Of a stretch of 47,748 nt of DNA, positions 1 through 6,754 are shown piece by piece. Source of the stretch: an uncultured Alphaproteobacteria bacterium. GTDB lineage: Bacteria > Pseudomonadota > Alphaproteobacteria > RF32 > CAG-239. The notes below the pieces were generated by a model. The model had not been told where the DNA came from. It did not search any database and worked only from the letters and a program-made list of their open reading frames with translations. Positions within the stretch are counted from its first letter, which is position 1. Each line of letters starts with the position of its first letter. The stretch is from NCBI GenBank assembly GCA_934248075.1, contig CAKQKH010000009.1, positions 1 through 47,748 on the forward strand, in the 5' to 3' direction. The position numbers were made by a program, and so were the translations under genes.

Positions 1-191
1 CCGCACCCGCAACATAACAAAAAAAGAGTTCAAGGCATAAGCCTGAACTCTTTTTTACTGGCTGGGGTGGCAGGATTACTCGGCGCTATGCTTGAGTTGC
101 ACGGGCGCTTACGCTTTTTTTCAAAAAGCGCCGGCATACTTCCGTCTGCCTTTCGCTGGTAGTCGAACCTACTTCTTCGTAGGTTCAAACC
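1..191 (-). repeat. Split copy of tRNA-Gln 3' end with T-loop insert
   Basis: Positions 1-77 are an exact direct repeat of 192-268, covering the spacer, the terminator hairpin and the last 19 bases of tRNA-Gln including CCA. In the intact gene the T-loop continues after position 268. In this copy it is broken after 77 by an insert at 78-163, and the T-stem resumes at 165-172. The T-stem has an inverted partner at 179-186 (GAACCTAC / GTAGGTTC). The insert resembles those beside tRNA-Pro and tRNA-Ser. A 64-codon frame across it is an artefact. Whether this is a mobile element or a rearrangement product is not decided by the sequence. Confidence 0.75.
26..56 (-). terminator. Duplicated tRNA-Gln terminator hairpin
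   Basis: GAGTTCA (26-32) pairs with TGAACTC (44-50), extended inside by GGC/GCC, and is flanked by A and T runs. It is identical to the hairpin after the intact tRNA-Gln and belongs to the duplicated segment. Confidence 0.6.
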
Positions 192-216
192 CCGCACCCG
201 CAACATAACAAAAAAA

Positions 217-247
217 GAGTTCAAGGCATAAGCCTGAACTCTTTTTT
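217..247 (-). terminator. Terminator of tRNA-Gln
   Basis: The same hairpin as at 26-56 lies immediately after the encoded CCA of tRNA-Gln. It has a stem of about ten base pairs and a T run on the minus strand. Confidence 0.7.
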
Positions 248-249
248 AC

Positions 250-324
250 TGGCTGGGGTGGCAGGATTCGAACCTACGAATGTCGGCACCAAAAGCCGAT
301 GCCTTACCACTTGGCGACACCCCA
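250..324 (-). tRNA. tRNA-Gln (anticodon TTG)
   Basis: The minus strand folds as a complete cloverleaf. The acceptor stem is TGGGGTG/CACCCCA, the anticodon loop carries TTG, the T-arm is GTAGG-TTCGAAT-CCTGC, the discriminator is G, and CCA is encoded. A G discriminator is usual for tRNA-Gln. This is the intact copy; a second, split copy of its 3' end lies at 1-191. Confidence 0.95.
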
Positions 325-443
325 ACAATTTGTGGTAACACTGATATCTCTATCAGCAGGGATATATGTAGAATAAAAAAAAGATAAAGGCAAGAGTTTT
401 TTTACAATAATTAAACAATGGCATAATTGGATAATAATATTTA

Positions 444-471
444 TTGACAAAATTACGTTAAAACGTTATTT
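444..471 (+). promoter_or_regulatory. Predicted sigma-70 promoter for the zeta-like gene
   Basis: TTGACA (444-449) and TTATTT (466-471) are 16 bases apart, about 20 bases upstream of the ATG at 494. The gap between promoter and start is short and holds no clear Shine-Dalgarno, so a nearly leaderless transcript is possible. Confidence 0.5.
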
Positions 472-493
472 TGCAGACCTAAATCTTATAGAT

Positions 494-1111
494 ATGACAA
501 TTTTTGAACTTGCACCCTCCGTGGTGGATGTCCTGCCTAAGTTTAGGTATAAAGACATCAGATCGGAAATGTCCGAACAGGTCATTGAGAAATTTTTATC
601 GCCAGCGCCAACCGTAATTCAGCCTTGTCTGATACATATGTTGGGCATTCCGGCCGCCGGCAAATCAACCTATTACCAAGAACACAAGGATGAATTCCCT
701 CCGCATGTGTTTGTCGGGTTCGATACTATCATGGAGGCATTGCCTCTGTATCAGAAAGATCTGGAAAAGCATGGAAGCGTTTATGCTTTCAGGCGTTGGG
801 AGCTTCCGGCTAGGGTTATCGGTTATGAACTCTTGGAACGCGCCATTGCCGCCAAGAAAAACATTTTCTTTGACCATGGCGGCACCCCGACGGCGCATGC
901 TGAGCTGTTGCGCAACATCAAAGTTCTTGGTTACCGCACCGAGATGATTTACATCAAATGCGATGTAGATGTTGCTCAAAAGCGAACTATTGAGCGGGAG
1001 AAAAAAACTTACCGCCATACGCCGCCGCAGATTATTATTGACCGTGCCAAACTGACTGAGGATTTGGTTCCGGTTTACAAAGAGATCGTCGATGAGTTCA
1101 TCGAGGTCTAA
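494..1111 (+). CDS. Zeta-toxin-like P-loop kinase
   Basis: The 205-residue protein has a Walker A motif GIPAAGKST at residues 51-59, followed by a strand ending in an aspartate (GFD, 74-76), as in zeta toxin and related small-molecule kinases. Arg-rich helices toward the C-terminus (KRTIEREKK, near 165) fit the lid region of this fold. Zeta toxins phosphorylate UDP-sugar precursors of peptidoglycan, but many chromosomal relatives are not toxins and the substrate here is unknown. No small antitoxin gene lies beside it: the upstream neighbour is tRNA-Gln and the downstream one is an exported protein. It has its own promoter and terminator, so it is a single-gene unit. Fold assignment is fairly sure; function is not. 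Confidence 0.7.
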   Translation: MTIFELAPSVVDVLPKFRYKDIRSEMSEQVIEKFLSPAPTVIQPCLIHMLGIPAAGKSTYYQEHKDEFPPHVFVGFDTIMEALPLYQKDLEKHGSVYAFRRWELPARVIGYELLERAIAAKKNIFFDHGGTPTAHAELLRNIKVLGYRTEMIYIKCDVDVAQKRTIEREKKTYRHTPPQIIIDRAKLTEDLVPVYKEIVDEFIEV

Positions 1112-1116
1112 TCAAG

Positions 1117-1141
1117 AATCGCCTTTCGGGGCGATTTTTTT
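1117..1141 (+). terminator. Rho-independent terminator
   Basis: AATCGCC (1117-1123) pairs with GGCGATT (1130-1136) and is followed by a T run. It lies six bases after the stop of the zeta-like gene. Confidence 0.85.
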
Positions 1142-1219
1142 GTGTTCACAAATTGATTTTTTATGAAAATTATTGTATAATAATCTCAGCTATGCAATAG
1201 GCGAAGCGAGGTATTTAAG

Positions 1220-2434
1220 ATGTCATGGCGAGAAGATTTAAAAAATAAGGCACAACAGTTTTATCATCGCGCTGAGAAGTTTTGTCATCAAGCCGGAATC
1301 AGAGCCGGTGGCTGGTTTGGCGCGTTGGTTATGATGGTATCTACCAATGCCGCCGCCGGTGATAAGCCCAATGCCCCCACAGATAATCGCCAGCCTGACA
1401 AAATTGAAACCACAAATTTTATTAACAGTGTTGCTGTCGATGCCGCCGGCAAGCCGAATCTTTATGACTATAATGCCAATTGCGATATTAAAAGGCTTGA
1501 TCTTGATAAAGTGGCCGCCGCCATTTCCAAGCTCACTCTGGCCGATGTTTTGGCCAAGGGGCTTGTCAACAAAGAGGATATTCAGTCTTATCAGTTTGCC
1601 GCTGAAGATTTTCAGCAGATGAAGTCCGGTAATCTGGGGTTGCGTCTGGAGCGCAAGTTTGCGGCTAATTGTGCCGGCAAAACTCCTCAAGGAGATTGCC
1701 TGACCGGAGTTAGAGAGACGGTGTGCGCCGTTACCGGCCAAAATATTTATACTCACTCCGGCGCCGCTCGTGAGTGGTGGGAGCGGGTTGACGAGCGTGA
1801 GGAATCTCCGTTTGTGATTATTGGCAAAGTTCAGGTGCGCGATGAGGGTGGACACTTGCAGGATCGCGGCAATATCAAACTGAATGACCTCAAAGCTCTT
1901 AATGACGGTATTGTGGTGATTGACGGCAACAAAAAAGGCCAGCCGGCTGGGCATGTGTCATTTGTAAAAGCCAGGTACGACACCAAAGGTAATTTTATTG
2001 GCACTGACAGCTATTGCGACGGCAAAGAAAACTATGTCAATGTGGTTGAACACAAAATCGGCGGCGGCTCAAGGCGCTATGGCAACACGGCTGTGGTTTT
2101 GTTGCCCAATGACACCAAACCATCAGCCGGATTGGTTGATTATATTGTCAATATAGTGGCTGACCGTGAAAACAACGCTCTGGAGGTTGGCAAAAAATTG
2201 GCCGGCGGCGCGCTAAAGCTCAGCGCTGAAGATTTTGTAAAATCAAACACCTTTGCAATCACAGCCGACGCTTTTGCTTTGGCGCAAAATACGAATTTGC
2301 CCGCGACAACGCGTATTAAGAAAGCCAAAAACGAGCTTCATAAAAATGATCACGCATTAGATAACGACAAGACTTATCCAAATTTTAGTGTTATTGCCGC
2401 CAAATTTAAAAACCAGAACAGTATCAACGGCTGA
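1220..2434 (+). CDS. Exported protein, putative NlpC/P60- or CHAP-like cysteine hydrolase
   Basis: 404 residues. A hydrophobic stretch at about 30-46 after a charged N-terminus, ending in NAAAG, looks like a long signal peptide or anchor. The middle has GDCLTGVRETV (Cys160) and, 85 residues on, GHVSFV (His245), preceded by LNDGIVVID. A Cys in a GxCxxxVR helix, then a hydrophobic strand, then GHV is the layout of NlpC/P60 and CHAP peptidoglycan amidases and endopeptidases. This is pattern recognition, not a confident family match. The C-terminal 150 residues show no known domain. GCGAGG (1206-1211) is the ribosome site. The next gene encodes an outer-membrane barrel, so both products act in the envelope. 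Confidence 0.55.
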   Translation: MSWREDLKNKAQQFYHRAEKFCHQAGIRAGGWFGALVMMVSTNAAAGDKPNAPTDNRQPDKIETTNFINSVAVDAAGKPNLYDYNANCDIKRLDLDKVAAAISKLTLADVLAKGLVNKEDIQSYQFAAEDFQQMKSGNLGLRLERKFAANCAGKTPQGDCLTGVRETVCAVTGQNIYTHSGAAREWWERVDEREESPFVIIGKVQVRDEGGHLQDRGNIKLNDLKALNDGIVVIDGNKKGQPAGHVSFVKARYDTKGNFIGTDSYCDGKENYVNVVEHKIGGGSRRYGNTAVVLLPNDTKPSAGLVDYIVNIVADRENNALEVGKKLAGGALKLSAEDFVKSNTFAITADAFALAQNTNLPATTRIKKAKNELHKNDHALDNDKTYPNFSVIAAKFKNQNSING

Positions 2435-2510
2435 TTTATTGCTCCTTATCTCTTGGATTATTGCTCGTAGATATTAGGTATTAGTCATATTTATATCTGA
2501 GGAGCAAGAA

Positions 2511-3359
2511 ATGAAATATTGGCTGTTCTTTGTTTTGTTGCTGTCCGCGGCGTCGGCATCGGCTCATGAGGTTTCCGGTCTTTATGCCAACTTTAAGCGG
2601 GCGGGACTGGATTTAGGCACGGCCAAAGTCAGCAATTATCGAGACTATGCCGATTCTCCCAATACGGAAATTAACCAAAACACGCAAGGAGTGCTTAAAG
2701 GCGTGTTTGACTTTGCGCTGGAGTACGAGCAACCGCGCTATCGGTTTGACAATATGGTGTATGCCGAGTATGGACGCAGCAAAATTCACGGCAACAAAGG
2801 CCGCAAAAGCTACACCGAAAATGCCGATAATTTACTGTTGACCAGCGAATATATTTACAAAATCTGGCATTTTGCCAATCAGGCGGATTTGGGGCCGTTG
2901 GCCAATCTGGCGTATCAGACCGAGTTTACCACCGATTCTCAGGCCAAACGGCGAAAATTACTGCGCTCCACGCAAGGGATTAAGATGATAAACGGCGTTA
3001 GCGGCCTTACGGATTTTCATTTGGCTCTGGTGGAGGAATTTGACCTGACTTACGCTCAAGAGGACACCAAGACCGCGTGGCAAATCGGCTTTACCTACAA
3101 ATATCCTTTTGCCGACAAATATCGCTTTGAGTTTGAGAGCTATTACCGCGACTATCTGGGATATTCGCGCTATGAGGCCACGGATTTTCGTCATGAGTTT
3201 TCAGCCGTTGCCAAGCTGAATATCGCGGTGGCGACCAAGTTTTTTGTGGAGCCGTATGTCTCGTATTTTCGCGCGGAAGACCGTGAGCATAACAAATCCG
3301 GCGCTAATCTGATGTTTGGGGTGGCCGTGGCTTTTACCGATTTGATAAAGTTGTTTTAG
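2511..3359 (+). CDS. Putative outer-membrane beta-barrel protein
   Basis: 282 residues with a clear signal peptide (MKYWLFFVLLLSAASASA, cleaved near 18-19). The rest is rich in aromatic residues in alternating strands and ends in Phe, as many Gram-negative outer-membrane barrels do. I do not recognise a named family. A strong ribosome site (GAGGAG) lies before the ATG, and a 12-base-pair terminator follows. A 76-base gap separates it from the putative hydrolase upstream, so the two may or may not share a transcript. The role is unknown; a surface or transport barrel is inference from sequence style only. Confidence 0.6.
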   Translation: MKYWLFFVLLLSAASASAHEVSGLYANFKRAGLDLGTAKVSNYRDYADSPNTEINQNTQGVLKGVFDFALEYEQPRYRFDNMVYAEYGRSKIHGNKGRKSYTENADNLLLTSEYIYKIWHFANQADLGPLANLAYQTEFTTDSQAKRRKLLRSTQGIKMINGVSGLTDFHLALVEEFDLTYAQEDTKTAWQIGFTYKYPFADKYRFEFESYYRDYLGYSRYEATDFRHEFSAVAKLNIAVATKFFVEPYVSYFRAEDREHNKSGANLMFGVAVAFTDLIKLF

Positions 3360-3368
3360 GCGCAAAAA

Positions 3369-3400
3369 AATCCTCTCTTCTGAGTGAAGAGAGGATTGGC
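3369..3400 (+). terminator. Strong hairpin between convergent genes
   Basis: A 12-base-pair stem, AATCCTCTCTTC (3369-3380) with GAAGAGAGGATT (3386-3397), preceded by an A run. It separates the barrel gene from the convergent gene ending at 3415 and could act in both directions. Confidence 0.75.
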
Positions 3401-3414
3401 GATAGGAGTTTGCC

Positions 3415-3744
3415 TTAGATTTCAGCTGAATCCAATGTGACTTTTTTACTTGGATAAAGCGGAGCTTTTGGCGCTCTCTTTACTTCTTTTTCCGAGCCGG
3501 TGAAAGGGAAGACCTGAACCTCCTCGTCAGAGTAGAATTTTCTCTGCCGGTTGGCCATGTTGATTATCCAACCTCTGATGCCATCCTTGTCTGTTGCGCG
3601 GACAGCTTCGTGAATAGAGGTCTTGTCGTTTTTTACTACTTTATAAAGACCGATTGAGTCCATATCAACACAGATCATTCTCGGTTTAGCGTACAGCATG
3701 ATCTTATCAAGACCGTTGCTAGTTTTTTTCAATTTTCTTTCCAT
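3415..3744 (-). CDS. Hypothetical protein
   Basis: 109 residues from the ATG at 3744, no family recognised. The N-terminus is basic (MERKLKKTSNG), followed by a mixed strand/helix stretch with KPRMICVDMDSIGLYKVVKN and EAVRATDKDGIRGWIIN. No signal peptide or membrane segment is visible, so it is probably cytosolic. The reading frame extends 13 codons further upstream to 3783, but the shorter start is preferred because the extra residues look non-coding. No Shine-Dalgarno is present; the leader is an AT alternation ending in the start codon, as in the gene ending at 6438. It stands alone next to a gene-free structured region, which suggests accessory DNA. Confidence 0.55.
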   Translation of the reverse strand: MERKLKKTSNGLDKIMLYAKPRMICVDMDSIGLYKVVKNDKTSIHEAVRATDKDGIRGWIINMANRQRKFYSDEEVQVFPFTGSEKEVKRAPKAPLYPSKKVTLDSAEI

Positions 3745-3955
3745 ATATATAATAATTAATTTGTTGCGATTATATAAGCACAAATTAACAAATTATGCAA
3801 GCTAAAAATGACAAAATATACAAAAAAGCGCAAAAAAAGAAAATAAGCATAAAAAAAGAGCATCTGTATCTCACGACATAGATGCTCCTTATGAAGAAAG
3901 GATGTAAGTAGTAAAACTAGGCAGAACCCAAAAAACTGCCTAAATATTCCTAAAA

Positions 3956-4183
3956 ACCGAAATTGAACCAATGTACTATAATGGTATTATGGCAAACATT
4001 GGAGAAACGCGTACATTGATCCAATTTCGGTATAAATAGCTTCGCAAAGCGGCGAAATCTTGCAGAAATCGTAGAAAAAATAGATTTCGCGGCAATGCGA
4101 AGCTTATATCGTTAGGTCGAGACAAAATTTAGATTTTATGATCAGTGGTTTTTTTTAGTTTTAGTGTTATTTTGTCTCGACCT
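3956..4183. repeat. Three consecutive long stem-loops
   Basis: Hairpin 1 pairs ACCGAAATTG (3956-3965) with 4022-4031 and CAATGTAC (3969-3976) with 4011-4018, with a 3x3 internal loop. Hairpin 2 pairs GCTTCGCA (4039-4046) and GCGAAATCT (4052-4060) with 4082-4103 across a 5x5 internal loop. Hairpin 3 is a perfect 15-base-pair arm pair (4114-4128 with 4169-4183). They fill a gene-free region from 3745 to 4660. A smaller hairpin lies at 3859-3887. The reading frames here are short and AT-biased and look spurious. Confidence 0.6.
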
Positions 4184-4282
4184 TGTTAATTCATACATAA
4201 AAATTCATTGTTGAGCAGGATATAAACACATTTGTAAAATTTTGTCAACAATATTTTTTGCAAAAAAAAGAATTTTTTTAAT

Positions 4283-4486
4283 TTTAAAAATAAAAAAAAG
4301 GAGCGCGTTTCACAACGAACCCCTTTTGAGCCAAATGGAAAAAGCATACCTATGCTTAAATCACACTCCATGAGCCGGCGGAAATCAAGTATGGCGGAAA
4401 CTAAATCGCAGCCGTAATGCCCATGGAGCTTATTCGACGGAGAAGGTCATCATCAATCGGCCGAATAGGCGGAAGGGATAACCGAA
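4283..4486 (-). ncRNA. Candidate small structured RNA (~200 nt)
   Basis: A perfect TATAAT reads on the minus strand at 4497-4492. About 200 bases later comes a hairpin (4297-4320) followed by a long T run with few interruptions (4283-4296), so a discrete transcript is plausible. In between are strong helices: CTCCATG-type arms at 4364-4373 and 4424-4433, TATTCG/CGAATA at 4431-4468, and AAGCATA/TATGCTT at 4344-4359. GGCGGAA occurs three times on the plus strand. No convincing -35 box is seen. It does not match tmRNA, RNase P RNA or SRP RNA signatures that I know. A 61-codon frame inside it has no ribosome site. Confidence 0.45.
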
Positions 4487-4503
4487 TCTCCATTATATCA
4501 AAA

Positions 4504-4567
4504 TATCAGAGGCAACTTTATGATGAGTACGTAGCAGAAAAAGAAAAATATAAAGCCACCTCTGATA
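4504..4567. repeat. Stem-loop with 3x3 internal loop
   Basis: TATCAGAGG (4504-4512) pairs with CCTCTGATA (4559-4567) and CTTTAT (4516-4521) with ATAAAG (4550-4555), leaving CAA/CCA unpaired. The layout matches the first hairpin at 3956. It sits just upstream of the candidate RNA promoter. Confidence 0.55.
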
Positions 4568-4660
4568 ATAAAACTCAATAACAATAAACATAAACTTATA
4601 AAAGCAAGCGCAATAAATCACTTTCTTTCAAATTTGTCAATAGTTTTGTTTAATGTTTTT

Positions 4661-5353
4661 TTAAAATTTAAGATCTTGATAGCTGATGCCGCTTTTCCAT
4701 AGTGAGCGCGCCAAACTATATGTGCTGTCTTTGGAAAGCTCGTTGTTAAAGTAATTTTCCTTGATTTCCAGTTCTCTTTCGTTGAGGTTTACATAAATCA
4801 GCCCGCAAAAAGACAAATAAATCAGAGTGTATATCAGGCGTTTGAACCAATGCGGCGCGGGCAGGGAGGTAAACAAATATTGCCGACAGCGGCGGACAAT
4901 CAGATAACTGATAAGCAACAACGATACTATATAGCCGGCAAACAGGTAATTTTGCGCGATATCATCGGCTACCTCGCGCATGTCAATCAGATATTCTACC
5001 GCCAGAATATTAAACGCGGCCGAAAATTTGTTCCAAAACACCAGCGACATGGTTTCTTCAAACAAATTGGCAAAAACAAAAAACGCAAATCCGCCGCCGG
5101 TGATGATCTTGTCTAAACGAGAATTTATTTTGTCGGCCGGCAAAAACAATAAATATGCCACATAAGGCAGCATGACGAACAAAAAAGATATGGTGGTGGT
5201 TTTGAGCAGGATTCCAACAGTTTTGACCATCGGCAAAAACGACCAATCCACATATTCGCGCATCGCCAGCAGCAGAATACCGAACGTTAAAAATTCAATA
5301 AGCAAAGTAATCGCGTAAAACGGAGCCAGACGTCGCAACAAGAAAGAGTTCAT
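4661..5353 (-). CDS. LtaS/MdoB-like membrane domain, truncated
   Basis: 230 residues with about five hydrophobic segments. The C-terminus ENYFNNELSKDSTYSL...SGISYQDLKF resembles the linker that, in phosphoglycerol transferases of the LtaS/OpgB type, joins the membrane domain to the periplasmic sulfatase-fold domain (family pattern: N-x-E-L-x-x-N-x-x-Y-S-F ... N-E-L-D-Y-x-x-F-Y). The protein stops at that point, and no sulfatase coding sequence follows. The catalytic half is therefore missing, so this is either a decayed fragment or a free-standing membrane domain. The ATG at 5353 has GAGG nine bases upstream; an in-frame TTG at 5368 is less likely. Confidence 0.5.
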   Translation of the reverse strand: MNSFLLRRLAPFYAITLLIEFLTFGILLLAMREYVDWSFLPMVKTVGILLKTTTISFLFVMLPYVAYLLFLPADKINSRLDKIITGGGFAFFVFANLFEETMSLVFWNKFSAAFNILAVEYLIDMREVADDIAQNYLFAGYIVSLLLISYLIVRRCRQYLFTSLPAPHWFKRLIYTLIYLSFCGLIYVNLNERELEIKENYFNNELSKDSTYSLARSLWKSGISYQDLKF

Positions 5354-5440
5354 AACCGCAATCCTCAAAATCGTAATCTCATATCAACCTAAAAGATATT
5401 AATAACAAAGGCAATATCGCAGAGATTTCCTGTTAACAAC

Positions 5441-5553
5441 TCCGTGCCGGCTCGGCACCGCCGCGCGGGTCATTGCGCGAACGGCGATAGCCGTGAGAAG
5501 CAATCCATTTTTATCAATAAACAATATGGACTCTTCGTTTCACTCAGAGTGAT
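5441..5553. repeat. GC-rich hairpin plus GTCATTGCG palindromic element
   Basis: GTGCCGGCTCGGCAC is followed by GTCATTGCGCGAACGG (from 5469), AGAAGCAATCCA, a short AT loop and a degenerate right arm ending ACTCAGAGTGAT (to 5553). Other copies occur at 12655, 20113, 20428, 26320 and 46556. Confidence 0.8.
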
Positions 5554-5575
5554 AATTTAAAAAATTAATTTAATA

Positions 5576-5612
5576 AAAATGACCCACGCATTACGAATGC
5601 GTGGGTCATTTT
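5576..5612. terminator. Perfect bidirectional terminator
   Basis: AAAATGACCCACGCATT (5576-5592) pairs perfectly with 5596-5612 around a 3-base loop, with flanking A and T runs. It lies just downstream of the DUF218-like gene, which reads toward it. Confidence 0.85.
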
Positions 5613-5625
5613 AGGGGCGAGGAAA

Positions 5626-6438
5626 TTATAATAATCCCTCTTGTTTAAGGCTGTTGGCAGTTTGCGCAATAGCCTCCTTTAAATTCTCCCTCATCTTGTT
5701 CTTATTGCAATAGACTGCAACAAGCAGCTGAACCAGCTGTAAATAAGATTTGAGGTTTTTGTAAGGCAGTTTTAACCGGAAATTTTGTTCCAGCAATTCG
5801 GCCGCTTTTCGTATTTCATCAGAGATTGGGAACTCTAATGGCTTTTGAAAAGTGCCGGCATATGCCTCACACCGATTGAGAATAGAGGCCAGCTCATGCA
5901 GTAACATTTGTCCATCGCAAATACCTTTGCCGTTGTAATAACACATTACATCTTCCAATGTTTGTTCTGGAACACAGTAATACGATTTTACTTCCGGAGC
6001 CTGTTGAGCCTGAGTGCGTTCCAGCCGTAAACTCAGACGCTGGGTGCAACACCAAATGGTGATGTCTTCCGGTTTGGTAACGGCTTTTACTGCCAAGACA
6101 TTCTGCCCGCTGTTTTTGCCTTCGCCAAGAATGATAATGCATTCTTTCGGAATTCCCAAACGACGCAATACGTCGGCCAAAAGTTCCGCCTCACTTTGGT
6201 TGTGAGTGTGCTTGGACATTAGTCCTTTGCCGCCGACACAAAGAATATTTGGATGATATCCGTATTCTTTGCGTATGATGTAAAAGCATTTTGCTGCGAT
6301 AAACGCTGATGTTGCATCATCATCAATCGCCACAAGCCTAGTTGCTTTTACAATTTTGCCGTTTGGCAAAAAGCAATTAGTCTTTTTTCTCAACGTTTCA
6401 TGAAGCAATGTGGCTGCTTCAAAATAAATCTTTTTCAT
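5626..6438 (-). CDS. DUF218/YdcF-like domain protein
   Basis: 270 residues, no signal peptide or membrane segment. The core has a strand followed by GGKGLMSK (69-76), SEAELLADVLRRLGIP (82-97) and LGEGKNSGQN (104-113). This follows the DUF218 (YdcF, SanA, ElyC) pattern, in which a glycine-rich turn is followed by a conserved Glu and a downstream Glu/Asn pair. Most DUF218 proteins are membrane-anchored and linked to envelope functions; YdcF is soluble and binds S-adenosylmethionine. The C-terminal 100 residues are helical and not part of the domain. There is no Shine-Dalgarno; the leader is an AT alternation ending in the ATG. It is a single gene flanked by repeats, which suggests accessory DNA. 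Confidence 0.65.
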   Translation of the reverse strand: MKKIYFEAATLLHETLRKKTNCFLPNGKIVKATRLVAIDDDATSAFIAAKCFYIIRKEYGYHPNILCVGGKGLMSKHTHNQSEAELLADVLRRLGIPKECIIILGEGKNSGQNVLAVKAVTKPEDITIWCCTQRLSLRLERTQAQQAPEVKSYYCVPEQTLEDVMCYYNGKGICDGQMLLHELASILNRCEAYAGTFQKPLEFPISDEIRKAAELLEQNFRLKLPYKNLKSYLQLVQLLVAVYCNKNKMRENLKEAIAQTANSLKQEGLL

Positions 6439-6540
6439 ATATATATAAATAATCAGTTATTGGTGGTAATGTATCACAATTTCAATTATGATGCAATCAC
6501 TAAATCAACTAATTTAGACAAAAAAACTCGACTAGCAATA

Positions 6541-6750
6541 AGGTTGGTGAGCCATCAAAGGCGAACCTACCAAGTTAGAGGATTAAGGTGGGGGTGACAA
6601 TAAAAAAGACTCTGTCATGCCTCTTTGCGGAAGCATTCTTCCGCAAAGTCCAGGCATCTACCGAACTGATAATATCGATTGACAGCACGGAAGATCGCTT
6701 GACCTCGGGCGAGAATGCTCGCCCCTCGGAGCGATGACAGCTATTTTTTT
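6541..6750. repeat. ~205-base structured repeat, copy 1
   Basis: Closely matches 46853-47053. Shared parts are an arm pair around GAGCC ATCAAA GGCGA (6542-6571), a palindrome CTTTGCGGAAG-CAT-TCTTCCGCAAAG inside ATGCCT/AGGCAT, and GGGCGA-GAATGC-TCGCCC within a longer arm. CTGTCA near 6614 and TGACAG near 6735 can close the whole fold. The stretch between the second and third hairpins differs between copies. No reading frame spans it. Confidence 0.75.
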
Positions 6751-6754
6751 TAGT

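Noticed and set aside
30..224. A 64-codon reading frame at the window start
   Set aside because: It runs through the split tRNA-Gln copy and terminator; coding is not credible.
3756..3971. Hydrophobic 71-codon frame
   Set aside because: No ribosome site; composition is that of AT-rich intergenic DNA and it overlaps the stem-loop region.
4111..4183. Possible integron attC-like site (GTTAGGT beside a long inverted repeat)
   Set aside because: The opposite core site does not match, and there is no integrase or cassette array.
4186..4371. 61-codon frame on the minus strand
   Set aside because: It lies inside the candidate small RNA and its terminator, with poly-Phe/Lys from A/T runs.
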